A stretch of 64,000 bases of DNA, taken from assembly GCA_000310025.1 (NCBI GenBank), contig FN649736.1, forward strand, positions 4,045,861-4,109,860, written 5' to 3'. The stretch comes from Ectocarpus siliculosus. Its lineage: Eukaryota; Sar; Phaeophyceae; Ectocarpales; Ectocarpaceae. Below the pieces are notes generated by a model. It was given only the letters and a program-made list of their open reading frames with translations, had not been told where the DNA came from and did not search any database. Shown one piece after another: positions 25,704-36,918 of the stretch (the stretch's first letter is position 1; each line of letters begins with the position of its first letter). A program made the position numbers and the translations under genes.

Positions 25704-26640
25704 AGCCCCATTGCCCTGCTGGGGAAGTCGGTATCATGGACCAGTTGGCATTGCAGTTACCCCCCCCCGATTTGAGACCCGCCTTTCTCGGGGAAGGCGT
25801 CAGTACAGTGAACTGCTATTCACTTGCGTTTTGAAGCGCTCAATGGTTATTGGGAGCACCACGTTGGTCGCCAGTGTTTGGCTACACGGACAACATGTTC
25901 CGTTTCAAAACGAAACGGCACGGGTTAACTTGTAAACCAGGAGTCAGAAGTCAGAAGTCCGAAGGGTAGTCTTTCTGTGTGTGTAGACTATTTAATAAAG
26001 GAATAATTGGTATTTATTTTTCAGATCATCCGATCTCCGGTCCAGCATCGCCTCATCCGCTTCATGTCCCTAGACTTCCGGCGGCATCTCACTGAATCTT
26101 CACCGTAATGAATAGACTTTCAGCAGTCCCATATCCAGCAGGTACTCAATCTTTGCAGCAGTCTAGATATCTTATAGTCTAGCAAGACATCTACGTACAT
26201 AGTGTGGCGTGGGTCAGACCCTCTTTATGGAAACAAGAATCTTGCAAATAAATCTTGGCATTTTGACCCAAGATTAGCTCGCAATAATCCTCCGCAAAGA
26301 TTTAAGGAATGATAAAAACACACACAGAAAGACTACCCATTCGAGATATACCCACAGTCGAACGGGATGTATAATCCTCCGCAAAGATAGATTTGCAGTA
26401 TCGCGATTCCTGTTTTTTTTTTTTCGGAAAAGTTCGTTGTTGTAATATGTGCAGCTCCATGTAAAGCTCTTGCCTCTTCATGTATGTATGTATGCATGCT
26501 AGCGTCCGCGAGTCCGGATCGAAGGGTCGATCAATGGTCCCAAACAAAAAACCTATGTGTATCATTGCTGCTGTTGTACTCTGTTGCCTTCTGCGCGATG
26601 CGCTACTCTTGTTCGAGCCAATAAGGATCACACTCACACC
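25704..26640. other. Intergenic with a dispersed repeat
   Basis: No exon is supported. About 25895-26170 is a direct repeat of 31262-31505. The remainder is AT-richer simple DNA with a poly-T run near 26411-26424. Confidence 0.5.
25895..26170 (+). repeat. Direct dispersed repeat, copy A (partner 31262-31505)
   Basis: Both copies start with a small palindrome around CGTTTCAAAACGAAACG followed by GCACGGG. They later share CCGGTCTCCGG-like DNA, CTCATGTCCC, GGCATCTCACTGAATCTT and CCAGTATCCAGC-type blocks. No coding potential is seen. It could be a MITE or solo terminal repeat. Confidence 0.6.
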
Positions 26641-27239
26641 GCATTCTGGTGCTTGCTGTGGTCTATCTAAAAGAAATTTCCAGGACGCTTCTTAGACTAT
26701 TTGTTCGAAGCAGAGCTCAAAAGTTCGAAAATTGTTTTGGTGTTGGCCAGCGCTCGTCTCAGTTCGTCTCCTGTCTCCTGCCTCCAGCAACAGCAGTGTT
26801 CTCTCTCAGCCCGTTGGAATCCTCAACAAAGACAAGGCCAGGGGTGAGTGATCCCGCAACCCTGAAGAGTATTCAAGACTTGCTCGTAAGACCAGAGCTC
26901 TGGGCGTTCATGCCGAACTCTCTACGGTACTGTTTTTCCGTCTCTAGCCAGACAGAAAGTGCGCTGGTGCACGCCCCACGCCCCTCACCGAGATCCGCCA
27001 GTGGTGCTTAGACCATGCGAACACCACCCGGTGACGACGGAGAAACGATCCCAAGCATATGAGAGTAGTACTGGGTGTCTTGAGTTCCGTAGGGTTACAG
27101 CCGTGTGTGATTGCGAGATCGGGGTATCTTTTGTAGTGGACCGACTTTTACTCACGTACGTACAGGAGACTACAGGAGCATGTACATCGACTGCTGTGCT
27201 GCTGTAGTGTACTACCCGGGGTTACAGTAAGTAGCAGCG

Positions 27240-27811
27240 GAGATCGCAGTCTCCTACAGTAATACTGGAAGCCCAAATGTGGACACTTCCGGGATACATC
27301 ACTCAAATGCTTATTTACCGCACTGCTGTAGTCACCCCATAGGCTCCGCTGTGTGCAACGCAAGTGAGAACCCTTGGTCCATCATGCTTGGCTGAGGTGG
27401 TACGCTGTGTGATATGATGCTGTGTGATGCCTCTCCTGGGCCTCTGACTTGCTGTGCATATCTCCCAAGCCGCGTGCCCCCTAGGTCGTAAAACTTTACA
27501 TCGCCTGGTACTCGAAAAATTTGCTGATTTGGCTTCAGTATGAAAAGTGTCCCCACGTGTTTTGGGGACACTTGTTATACTGAAGCCAAGTCGCCCTTTG
27601 TTTGGCAAGGAGTTCAGATTCTTTGGAGGACTGTTGTAGCTAAGTTGTAGCTCCTCGACCAATGATTCACAAACCTTTCTGCGACATATTTTTTGTCCTC
27701 GACCAATGATTCACAAACCTTTTTGCGACATTTTTTTTGTCCTCGACCAATGATTCACAAACCTTTTTGCGACATTTTTTTTTCCTGAGGACTGGGTACT
27801 AGGAGGGTTAA
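27240..27811. mobile_element. PiggyBac-like MITE, degraded copy with internal tandem repeat
   Basis: The right end is GTACTAGGAGGGTTAA, matching the tip of the element at 4154-4618. The left end near 27240-27265 is decayed but keeps TACTGGAAGCCCAAATG. About 350 bp, including the GTGTCCCC hairpin (27530-27590), are shared with the CBP80-intron element in opposite orientation. Between the hairpin and the right tip lies a three-unit tandem array. Confidence 0.65.
27653..27785 (+). repeat. Three-unit tandem repeat, about 44-48 bp
   Basis: Three copies of CTCGACCAATGATTCACAAA followed by CCTTTYTGCGACAT and a T run. The element at 4154 has only one related unit (GCCATTGGTCGAG), so the array expanded after the copies split. 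Confidence 0.85.
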
Positions 27812-28299
27812 GCGAGCGCAAGAGGGTTGCACTTTTTGTTTTGTTTTGTTTTGTTTTTTGTCTTGACTTCAAATCAGCGCTCACAGCAACTGTGCCGTTT
27901 ACTCCAACCCGTTGTCACACAGAAGGGCTCCTCTCCCTGTGGCCTCCTACCCACCCCTCCTGCGGTGCTTTGCCTTCGATTTTTAATGCGAGAAGAGTGC
28001 ACCTATCAACGACCTGCTCTTTGTCGTTTCGCCTTTGCCGTGCGTATATCACAACGTGTGTGTGTAGTTGCTCTACACAGAATGATGCGGATCTGCTCGG
28101 CCGTGCGGTCCTGCGTGGCTGGAAGCTTCTGCAGCGATACGAGCTTTGGCGACGGGTCATCATATCGACTTCTTCGGCCTGTGGCGAGCTCGGCTGCGGA
28201 CGAAGAACCTTCTCTCAGACCCCGGTCCTCAGGTTAGACGGCGGCGTCTGTCAGACGTATACGTACGAGCGCGTTTCCGGTGATCGTTTGATGCAGATG

Positions 28300-29521
28300 A
28301 AGCTTGTATCAGAGGAAGCCTCTCTGCTACAGTACCCCAATAAGGAATCAAGAAAGTCTTACACGAGTTAGGGGGTCAATCGATGGCCACAACCACGGCC
28401 ACAGCTGCAGCCACGGCCATCGTCTGCCAGTAAGTGTTGCGAGAAAACATACTGGGGAATGAACCCAAACGACAACGTTGGGTTCTTCGCAGCTGGCGGT
28501 GCTAGGGTTGGTGAGTGTTGTGACATCCACCATCGGTGTGAGGCAGGATGTCGCGTGGCTCACCGGGGCATCGATGCTTGAGAGACCATGCCCCAAAGCG
28601 CTACCGTGGTTGAGGCGGGACAATGTATCATCTGACGACGGCAGTCGCCTGGACGCGGCAAAATCACAGGAAGAGTTGTTCATCACTGATCAAGCGATGT
28701 TTATACTTGCTCTTTTGTCTTTTGCAGGCCGAAGCGCTGGAAGCACGTGTTTGTGCGTTGTGGAGGCAGTTCTGTCGACAATCGTCTTCGTTTACATCAT
28801 GGGAAAGACTACCAATGGCAACATCGGGGACGATGGGGTCCTTCTGCTGCCTCTCGTGATTGGTTGTACTGCTTTTGCTGTATGGATCGGAGCGTCTCAC
28901 TCCCTTTGCACGCTGAGAGTACAACGAGCCGTGGACAAAATTCGGTCGACAGACAATGAGGAGACCAATCGTCGCCTGGGGCGTGGTAGCTCGGCGAAAT
29001 CTTTCGATGTTGACAACGGTGTAGATGTTTTCGAGTACCACGACATCACAACCATGTCTTTGTATTTTTTGAGGGGGGGCATGGTTTGGTTGCTGGTCCT
29101 ACTTTTCGTGACAGCACTGTCTGTGGTACACTTGTTTTTGTACGTGTCAACATGTCAGAGTTGGTCCTAGTTTGCGTGCCAGTCGTTCCCGTGGTATTTC
29201 CTCCCGCTGCTGTGTGCCGTCACCCTTTTGTGGACGGGATGCTTCACGCGGTGCCTGTACCGGCGTAGTACGGTTGAAGCCATCCGGACGTTTGGGGAGC
29301 CGTGCCGTACAAAGACCTTCTACCTCCATGCATGGAAATATCTGTTGGCAGGAAGCTTGCTGTACGCCACACTCTTGTACGTCTCTCCGGCTCCTCCCGT
29401 ATGGCGCTGGGCTTTGATCGCGACCCACAGTATGAGGGCGGTGAAGGTTTTGGTTTCCCTCCATGGCCAGCGTTGCGATGCGGTAGAGGAAGACGGAGGG
29501 GTGGCGGAGGATGTGCTGTAG
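28300..29521 (+). pseudogene. Unknown multi-span membrane protein, copy 1 (internal stop)
   Basis: A His-rich exon end (DGHNHGHSCSHGHRLP) is followed by a GTAAGT donor near 28430 and an acceptor TTCTTCGCAG near 28493. The frame then runs to 29521. Five hydrophobic segments are visible: AMFILALLSFAG plus the VVEAVLSTIVFVYIMG region, LLLPLVIGCTAFAVWIG, WLLVLLFVTALSVVHLFLYV, WYFLPLLCAVTLLW and YLLAGSLLYATLLYV. A TAG at 29168-29170 interrupts the fourth extramembrane segment where copy 2 reads TGG. The start exon is not identified. I do not recognise the family. Either this copy is dead or the product is truncated after the third span. Confidence 0.65.
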
Positions 29522-29699
29522 GTAGGGGCGTGTGTTCTCCTGTGGTATTTCTACTACGAGAAGTGATATACATGCAGCACAGGGGAATAAGTGATGCGCG
29601 TGTGTTTTCGCCCAAGATGTGTGTGACCGTTGCTTTGAACGCTTGTTCAACACCACCAAGAGAGGTTGCTTGCAGCGTATGTGATGCAATATCACGGGA

Positions 29700-30470
29700 A
29701 ATAAGTTACCAGCGCGTTGGACGTTACTAATTTATTTAGCTATTTTTTTACATTTGTGGCTCGGCCCCGGAGTCAGCACGGTGAACTCTACCTTTTGAGC
29801 ACCTACCCTTACCTTGTTTACTAGTTTTCCTTGGTTTCGTGTCCTTCATTGCGTAAGGTTTTGATTCTCCCCAACTGTTGGGATGTGTTCAGCATCCTCC
29901 ACCTTGGGGTTTGTTATGTTTTGGTTGCAGAGTTAGTTTTGATTCTCCGTGACTGGTGCATTTTGTTGTGGTTAATGTTTTCTGTTCCGAAAATACAACA
30001 CTTTTCATCTGCTGCCGTGGATTACTAGGGTCCGAAAGACAGCAACGAATTCAACGTGTGCTTACGATGTATCTGTGCTTGAACTGACCATGTCATGATA
30101 CATGTACGCAGTGATTAGCTTCGCTGCGGGCAACAGCCCCCAGTATAAGAGATGACTGGGATGAATGGGAGCGGGGGGAGGTCCGTCGTGCGTCGTGTCA
30201 CCAACTGCTGTTAGTACATCTCTGGCTTTATCCACATTGCACCAGGCATACTCCAATTCACCATAGCGTCACATGGACGAGCTATCTATAGAATCTGTAG
30301 CGTGTTTGCGGGGGTGGGGGAGCAATCGCCGGGATCGCCCCCAACGTTCAGGCAGCAGAAATACACTGCTTGCCTTAAAGGAGCTTCGTGGTTGTGCTAG
30401 AACCAACCGGGTGGATTCGAACCCGTAGGAAAATGTCTGCTACTGCTGTACAGATTTTGGTCATTTGTAA
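29700..30470. other. Spacer of the inverted duplication, no supported gene
   Basis: No exon with splice support is seen. A T-arm-like string GGGTTCGAATCC occurs at about 30410 on the minus strand but no tRNA fold forms around it. Confidence 0.45.
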
Positions 30471-30479
30471 TGATGTTCG

Positions 30480-31118
30480 TCCTTTCATGCCTTCGACGGC
30501 CGTTTACAGGCACGTCATTTACACCAAGTCCAATAAACACAAAGCATGAAACGTGGTGCTCTAAAGAGGGGGGCGGCCCAAGTTAGGATGGCCCATGCTA
30601 TTCACCTGGAAACAACGGTATCTAGTAGGAGATTTAGGGTGCGATGGTCGACTTGCACTTGGTCAACATCATCATTTTGCACATGGGACGGAGCAAAACT
30701 ACGCGAAAAGGCTATAACCCTCCACCCAAGGTGACCGCTATTTTAGACATGACAACGTCCAATAAATATGGATTAAACGTACTACACACTTCCTATGCGA
30801 TTTGTTTGTGATTCTGGTGGGTGTGCTTTCCTCCGAGACGGACCGAGTCCTCTGCCAACCAAAATACGGCGGCCGTTCACGACAAGAACATCCGACGATA
30901 AGTGACTCTACACGCAACACATGAGCGTATATGAGCGTCCTTTCAAAAGAACCGGGAGTGAGTGTGTTTGCTTCGAGTGGCGTCCAGCAAACAAGGGAAC
31001 CAGATGACAACGGTACCTTCACGTAACACACGGCCGGCCAGCTGAAGGCCAGAAACGTCCTGGACAGTTAAAATCCACAAGGGATTATCTGTACCGGTCA
31101 AACCTCTAGATAGAACAT
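30480..31118 (+). repeat. Partial copy of the 3' part of the annexin-fusion gene, terminal exon missing
   Basis: This stretch aligns to 42155-42256 and then directly to 42720-43270. The latter is most of the last intron of the annexin-fusion gene. The segment 42257-42719, which contains the terminal exon with the acidic tail, is absent here. Shared blocks include GAGGGGGGCGGC, GAAACAACGGT, GTGACCGCTA, CTCCGAGACGGAC and CCAGAAACGTCCTGGACAGT. It is either a deleted segmental duplicate or an intron-resident mobile repeat. Confidence 0.65.
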
Positions 31119-31261
31119 TGTTTCCCAGGCCCAAAAGGTCGAAACTTGAGAACTTGGCCATAGCAGGCGCTCACCTATGGGTCATAGTAGAACCTATATA
31201 GCCGCTGTTAGGCTACACCACAGAGAAGATGCATATGAGAAACAGGCCAGGAGGCACGAAG

Positions 31262-31505
31262 CACCAAGTTTCGTTTCAAACGAAACGGCACGGGGGCGGC
31301 TGTATAATGGAACGGTCTCCCAGATCGCCGGTCTCCGGTTTTCGTTTCCAATCCAATCTCACTATTTAAATCACTCAAGCTGTCCGCTTCCTGTCCTCAT
31401 GTCCCAAGATTTCCAGCCGGCATCTCACTGAATCTTTCAGCGTAAGGACTAGACTAAAAAAAATCCAGTATCCAGCTGGTGCCACTCAATCTTCGCTGCA
31501 ATTTC
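31262..31505 (+). repeat. Direct dispersed repeat, copy B (partner 25895-26170)
   Basis: It begins with the palindrome TTTCGTTTCAAACGAAAC and continues with GCACGGG, CGGTCTCCGG, CTCATGTCCC and GGCATCTCACTGAATCTTTC. It is directly followed by the inverted-repeat element at 31520. Confidence 0.6.
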
Positions 31506-31519
31506 TTCATTACATTATT

Positions 31520-31633
31520 CGTACTGGTCCAACTGACGCGGACGCATTCTATGGTCAAAGGCCAACTACAGTGCCCACACGTTTGTTTCTAGAAACCAAA
31601 AAGGAAGGCGTCCGGGTCAGTTGGACCAGTACG
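31520..31633. repeat. Short inverted-repeat element
   Basis: The left end CGTACTGGTCCAACTGAC followed by GCGGACG is repeated inverted at 31609-31633, 25 bp with one mismatch. The loop is about 64 bp. The right end leads into a GTT/CAA-tailed repeat on the minus strand (31610-31715), so the tip CGTACTGGTCCAAC is probably the terminal repeat of that family. Confidence 0.7.
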
Positions 31634-31715
31634 GACATTAGAAAGTGCTGAGAGGAGACCGGAACGGTTTATTAACGTGAAGACAACAACAACAACATCA
31701 ACAACAACGAGAACG
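31610..31715 (-). repeat. GTT-tailed dispersed repeat, copy 3
   Basis: On the minus strand it reads GTTGTTGTTGTTGTCTTCAC, then AAACCGTTCCGGTCTCCTCT and GTACTGGTCCAACTGACC, as in the copies at 2036 and 36890. Confidence 0.6.
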
Positions 31716-31974
31716 GAAATAATGCTGGACCCCGAAAATCCTCCATACGCAATAATCAAGGTGGAGGATGCCGAACGCAACCCGACAGTCGTACAGAACC
31801 GAGCTCGAAGCCTTATGCATTGAACCAAATGAAACAAACGTGCAACCAAAGAACAAGATACGAGGCCAGGGAAGGTGCCACAAAGGTAGAGCTCACCGCC
31901 CTGACTGCGGGGTCGAGCCACAAGGTTTCAATAGCTAAACCCACCCCACCGTTTTTGGTGAATGTCATGCGTTC

Positions 31975-34900
31975 GTTGTTGCATCACGCACGCTCCAAGC
32001 AACCGTCCTTGTTGGTGGTGGTGTTTAAAGCAACGATCACACACCTTTGGCGATATGCACGCGCTTACTTTCTTCTGATCCGGCTCTTTCTAACCATGCC
32101 TCATTTCTCGTCCCAACGGCTTGGTTCCTACTGCCTGCGAGTAGTAGCGCACCGGCCCATACAAAAGGACGGAAAATGCACACCGATGTTGAAACTTCTC
32201 TATCTCCACTGCTGCTGTCTGTCTCCATCGCTTGTATCTCGGTTTCCTACACAAGCCTGGGATGCATCTGTCACTTTTCATAGCATTACCGTAGGAGAAC
32301 AAACACCCCTACCTACAGCATTTTGTCCACCACCCCTGCCCAATCCTCTACGTCGATGCAACGCTGGCCACGGAGGGAAACCAAAACCTTTACCGCCCTC
32401 ATACTGTGGGTCGCGATCAAAGCCCAGCGCCATACGGGAGGAGCCGGAGAGACGTACAAGAGTGTGGCGTACAGCAAGCTTCCTGCCAACAGATGTTTCC
32501 ATGCATGGAGGTAGAAGGTCTTTGTACGGCACGGCTCCCCAAACGTCCGGATGGCTTCAACCATACTATTCCGGCGTAGACACTGTGTAAAGTATCTCGT
32601 CCAGTAAACCGCGGCGACACACAGCAGCGGGAGGAAATACCACGGAGAAGACTGGCACGCAAACCAGGACCAACTCTGACATGTTAACAAGTTCAAGAAG
32701 AAGTATGCCACGGACAGTACTGTCACGAAAAGTAGGACTAGCAACCAAACCATGATCCCCCTCAAAGTATTCAAAGACATGGTTGTGATGTCGTGGTACT
32801 CGAAAACATCTACACCGTTGTCAACATCGAAAGATTTCGCCGACCTACCACGCCCCAGGCGACGATTGGTCTCATTGTTTGTCGACCGAATTTTGTCCCC
32901 ACGGCTCGTTGTACTCTCAGCGTGCAAAGGGAGTGAGACGCTCCGATCCATACAGCAAAAACAGCACTGGCAATCACGAGAGGCAGAAGAAAGAACAAAC
33001 CGGTCGCGCGACAGCCATTGCGAGCCTTCCCCATGATGAACATGAAGACGATTGTCGACAGAACTGCCTCCACAACGCACAAACACGTGCTTCCAGCGCT
33101 TCGGCCTGCAAAAGACAAAAGAGCAAGTATAAACATCGCTTGATCAGTGATGAACGACTCTTCCTGTGATTTTGCTGCGTCCAGGCGACTGCCGTCGTCA
33201 GACAATACATTGTCCCGCCTCAACCACGGTAGCGCTTTGGGGCATGGTCTCTCAAGCATCGATGCCCCGGTGAGCCACGCGATATCCTGCCTCGCACCGA
33301 TGGTGGGTGTCACACCGCTCACCAACCCTAGCACCGCCAGCTGCGAAGAACCCAACGTTGTCGTTTGGGTTCATTCCCCAGTGTGTTTTCTCGCAACACT
33401 TACTGGCAGACGATGGCCGTGGCTGCAGCTGTGGCCGTGGTTGTGACCATCGATTGACCCCCTAACTCGTGTAAGACTTTCTTGATTCCTTATTGGGGTA
33501 GCAGAGAGGCTTCCGCTGATACAAGCTTCATCTGCATCAAACGATCACCGGAAACGCGCTCGTACGTAGACTACACGTCTAACATACGCCGCCGTCTAAC
33601 CTGAGGACCGGGGTCTGAGAGAAGGTTCTCCGTCCGCAGCCGAGCTCGCCACAGGCCGAAGAAGTCGATATGACCCGCCTCCAAGGTTCGTATCGCTGCA
33701 GAAGCTTCCAGCCACGCAGGACCGTTCGACCGCGCAGATCGACATCATAGGGGCGCCTACGGCGTGATGTACGCACGGCAACAACGAAACGATAAAGAGC
33801 AGTGTGTTGCTTGTGGTCGCCAAAAGAAAAACGGCAGCGTACAACATACACAACCGGAGCTAAATGTTCCGCTGGAGCAGCAAAGCAAAACACTGATACC
33901 ACTCATGGTCTCCGCATTTATTCATGAGGGAAACACACGTCGAGCGTGTCCTGACAATGCCAAAGCGGGAGAGCAGGGGTAGCTCGATTAATTCCGCTAG
34001 TTTAGTATCGTAGGGTCAAGGACACTTGACGCCGCCACTCATGGCATAGACAACTCCTTGTTGGGGACGTAGAACAGCTGCTATTTCTGCCACCAATATT
34101 CTTGAGAATAAAGCCCGTCATCTCCGCCTATTCATTTATTATTTATTATTATTATCATCTGTTCGGCAAGGATACACATCATTCTGTTCGGCTGGTTGGT
34201 CCAACTGATTCAAGATCTTTCGTGGGCACAAGATGCCCCCCCAAAGGGTATCACAGGCTAGACTACTGCGTGTAAGCTAGCCCAGGGTGGTTGCCTTGCA
34301 CAATCACCGGTAGGTCCAACCTTCCTACTTTTCGTCCAACCCCACTTAATTCGCTTGGTTTGTGCATATACCCACTGGGTGTGCAGCCCCTCCATTCCCA
34401 CCCGTGGGCTACATAGTCCAGTGCGGTCTCCGCTGCTGTTCAGCCCCGGTGTCCGGTGTCCCAGCCGGCGGGGGGTACTACCGCGAAGTCTATGCAATAT
34501 TTCAACCGTTCGTTGCTGCTGCCAAAGTCGGTCCGTCAGGAGTCACCCCGATCTTGCAATCACTGCAGGTCTACAGTAGTCTACCAACCTCAGGACAACA
34601 GCAGGAAACACCCTGCCGTACACTCGATTGTAGTCTATTAATAGAATCTCTGTCGTTACGGGTGGTATATTGCATGTGGTCGAAGTCCACACTCTGGCGG
34701 ATCTTGGCAGGCCACAGAGGGAAGAAGCTGCTACTGCTGTGGTTATATCAATCGATCGTTTTTGACCCGAGTTTGACATGAATGCCCAGAGCTCTGGTCT
34801 TAAAAGCAACCCCGCTAGACCATCTTGTCTTCTCTCTCGCGTTTCGCACACCCACTGCCTTCAGGATTGCGGGATCACTCACCCCTGGCCTTTTGCCTTG

Positions 34901-35120
34901 GTTGCAGGATTCCAACGGGCTCTGTGAGAGGACACTGCTGTTGCTGTGGAGGCAGGAAAAGGAGACGAATTGAGACGACCGCTGGCCCACACTGCACACT
35001 ACCACAATGAGGAACCAACAGAGTCCTGCGTGCATCCTGCATCCTGCATCCTGGAGTACAATTTGGGAACTTCGAATTTTCGGGTTTGGGAAGGGTCCTG
35101 GAAACTTCTTGATAGAAAGT
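31975..35120 (-). repeat. Right arm of the large inverted duplication
   Basis: The blocks 31975-33805 and 34780-34995 are the inverted counterparts of 28010-29690 and 26740-26915. About 230 bp near 32060-32280 have no counterpart in the left arm. Weak similarity continues towards 35120. The arm carries membrane-protein copy 2. Confidence 0.75.
32313..33480 (-). pseudogene. Unknown multi-span membrane protein, copy 2 (frameshift)
   Basis: This is the minus-strand counterpart of 28300-29521, with the same His-rich exon end, the same intron and the same five hydrophobic segments. Two extra bases in a C run at about 32895-32900 shift the frame after LCTLRVQRAV. The following frame is open from 33086 to 32313 and carries the C-terminal spans without the stop found in copy 1. 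The copies therefore carry different lesions. No family is recognised. Confidence 0.65.
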
Positions 35121-35340
35121 GAGAGGGAGAGCCTCGGCCGTGTAGCCGAGAGATTTTGAAGCACGAGTGGCGTATCACGCAGAAGGAAAAATAGTATGCA
35201 TACAACAGCAGCAAGGCTACGTAGAGGAGTTTGTCGCTCTTGGGGCTTGATCGATTCTTCGACTGGCACGCACCACGCACCACATAGACTCAGCAACGAC
35301 GGACTTTCTTTTCCCGAACAATAAAAAAATAATACACAAC
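33810..35340. other. Repeat-rich noncoding stretch
   Basis: A TTATT/ATT run lies at 34127-34160. The block at 34780-34995 is the inverse of 26740-26915. TGCATCCTGCATCCTG is a short tandem at 35030-35050. No exon is supported. Confidence 0.45.
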
Positions 35341-35449
35341 ACACGAGACACCAATCACGGGGTTGATTCTTGATTTGGTTCCCGAGCGGAACCTGCGGAA
35401 ATTGCCCCGCTGCTGCTGCAGCAACGTCGCAACCAAACCAGCGTTTTAG

Positions 35450-35610
35450 ATAGGGCGCGAGGCCTTGTGTGCGGCAACCGCAAGTTGCCGCAACGACACG
35501 CCGAAGGCGTGTTGCGGCACTTGAGCCCTCCGCAGGGGCCCCCCGGGAGGGCGCACCCCGCGTAGGGGCCTTGCCGGAGGGGCCGTCGGAGGCAGATTTT
35601 GGGACGAAAT
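35450..35610. repeat. GC-rich hairpin-forming segment
   Basis: Adjacent short palindromes occur: CGGCAACCGCAAGTTGCCG, ACGCCGAAGGCGT inside ACACGCC..GGCGTGTT, and CTCCGCAGGGGCCCCCCGGG. A second cluster of GCCGCAAC/GTTGCGG lies at 35920-35950. The DNA is much more GC-rich than its flanks. It could be the end of a mobile element or an inserted foreign segment. Confidence 0.45.
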
Positions 35611-35619
35611 TCGACGTAA

Positions 35620-36886
35620 TTCTTGCAAAAAATCATTCAAAATCAGGATACAGTAGTAGTCTAAAAGTGTCAATTGTATTTTTTTGCACCTGTTTATCGA
35701 CAGAATACGTCTCTTTCACCAGCGAGAAAGGAGAGATCTATGGTTTTTTCTTGCCTGTTTTTTTCTCGCCTACGGCAAGAAAAAGGGCCTAAAATCTTTT
35801 TCTCGCCGGTGCGGTGATAATTTTTTTCGCCAAGGTCGAAAACATGTGCGGCATGATACGCTCTGTTGCAACAGAGGCCCCGTCTCGTGTTGCGGATATT
35901 ATATATCCCAGATCGCCTCCAAATTGTTGCGGGGCCGCAACGCCGCAACGCCTATTTTAAACGCCGAACCAAATGCCCTCCAACTTTTGGCGCATGAGCA
36001 CAGCAGCAGCATAGCCCTCCAGCTGTACCCCTCCACGTGCGTGCGTGCCGGGGAAAAGGCTCGGCTCGCTCACAAACATCACACACAGAAGATTTCTCCC
36101 GACGCAGTTCACCAACAGCGGAGACGGGAGACTCGTGACTCCTGCGGCGGGGAGATCTACACACACTTACGTGTGACTGTTCGGATTGTTGCAGCTGGTT
36201 GCCATCGGTTGCCAGCTGTTTCAGGACCTGTTTCGTTTTTCTGGCCGACGCCGCTGAACCCCCACTGCTGTTGGACGTCGGCCTTCATCGCATTCTTTCA
36301 AGTCCCGCCTTTGGCCGGCCTCACCGCACCTTCTAACTACAGGACCTCGTCATATGGTCTTCAGCTACAGTACCACAAGTTCGTACTCGCGCCTGCTCTT
36401 TTTTTTCCATCACAAGAATGTATTTTCACGAAGCAATTCCACGAAGAGAAACAAAGTGAATCGCGAGTCACGACACGGTCACGACACGGTTCACATCGTA
36501 ACAGAACAGGTTCATTCGCTCATTCATCCGTTGTGGCGGCGCCCGTGTCTCGTCTCGCCACCCCGTCTTGCCACCCCCCGCTCTGATTTTCCACCAGATA
36601 TTTTACTGTTGTGCCAAAGCTGTGCTGGGAACCTGTGCGTCCACCGGGCAAACCCGGCAGCATCCTTTGAAGGTGTGGTAGATGTGACTGTTGCCGTTAT
36701 CTGTGTTCTTTGTCACTTGGCGCGTACGGTTGCAACGCCGTGTGAGAGCCCCAACACCCCCTCAACCTACAACGCTTTAACCATACAAACAGGATCGGCG
36801 CACGACGCAGAGATTTCCAGCAGCACGAAAGACAGAAACAACGTGGCTGCGATGAAGAATTTTGGGATGCGCAAGAGCTGCTGTGA

Positions 36887-36918
<32 letters not shown>

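Larger units (their letters stand above)
26640..29690 (+). repeat. Left arm of a large inverted duplication
   Basis: Two blocks, 26740-26915 and 28010-29690, occur in reverse order and orientation at 34780-34995 and 31975-33805. The arms differ by point changes and small indels and by an element at 27240-27811 present only in this arm. About 2.3 kb separates the arms. The arm carries membrane-protein copy 1. Confidence 0.8.

Noticed and set aside
30395-30440. tRNA-like T-arm GGGTTCGAATCC on the minus strand
   Set aside because: No matching acceptor stem, D-arm or anticodon arm is found at the right spacing.
28348-33446. Opposite-strand frames in the inverted duplication
   Set aside because: The sense frames carry coherent membrane spans and shared splice sites; the antisense ones are shadows.
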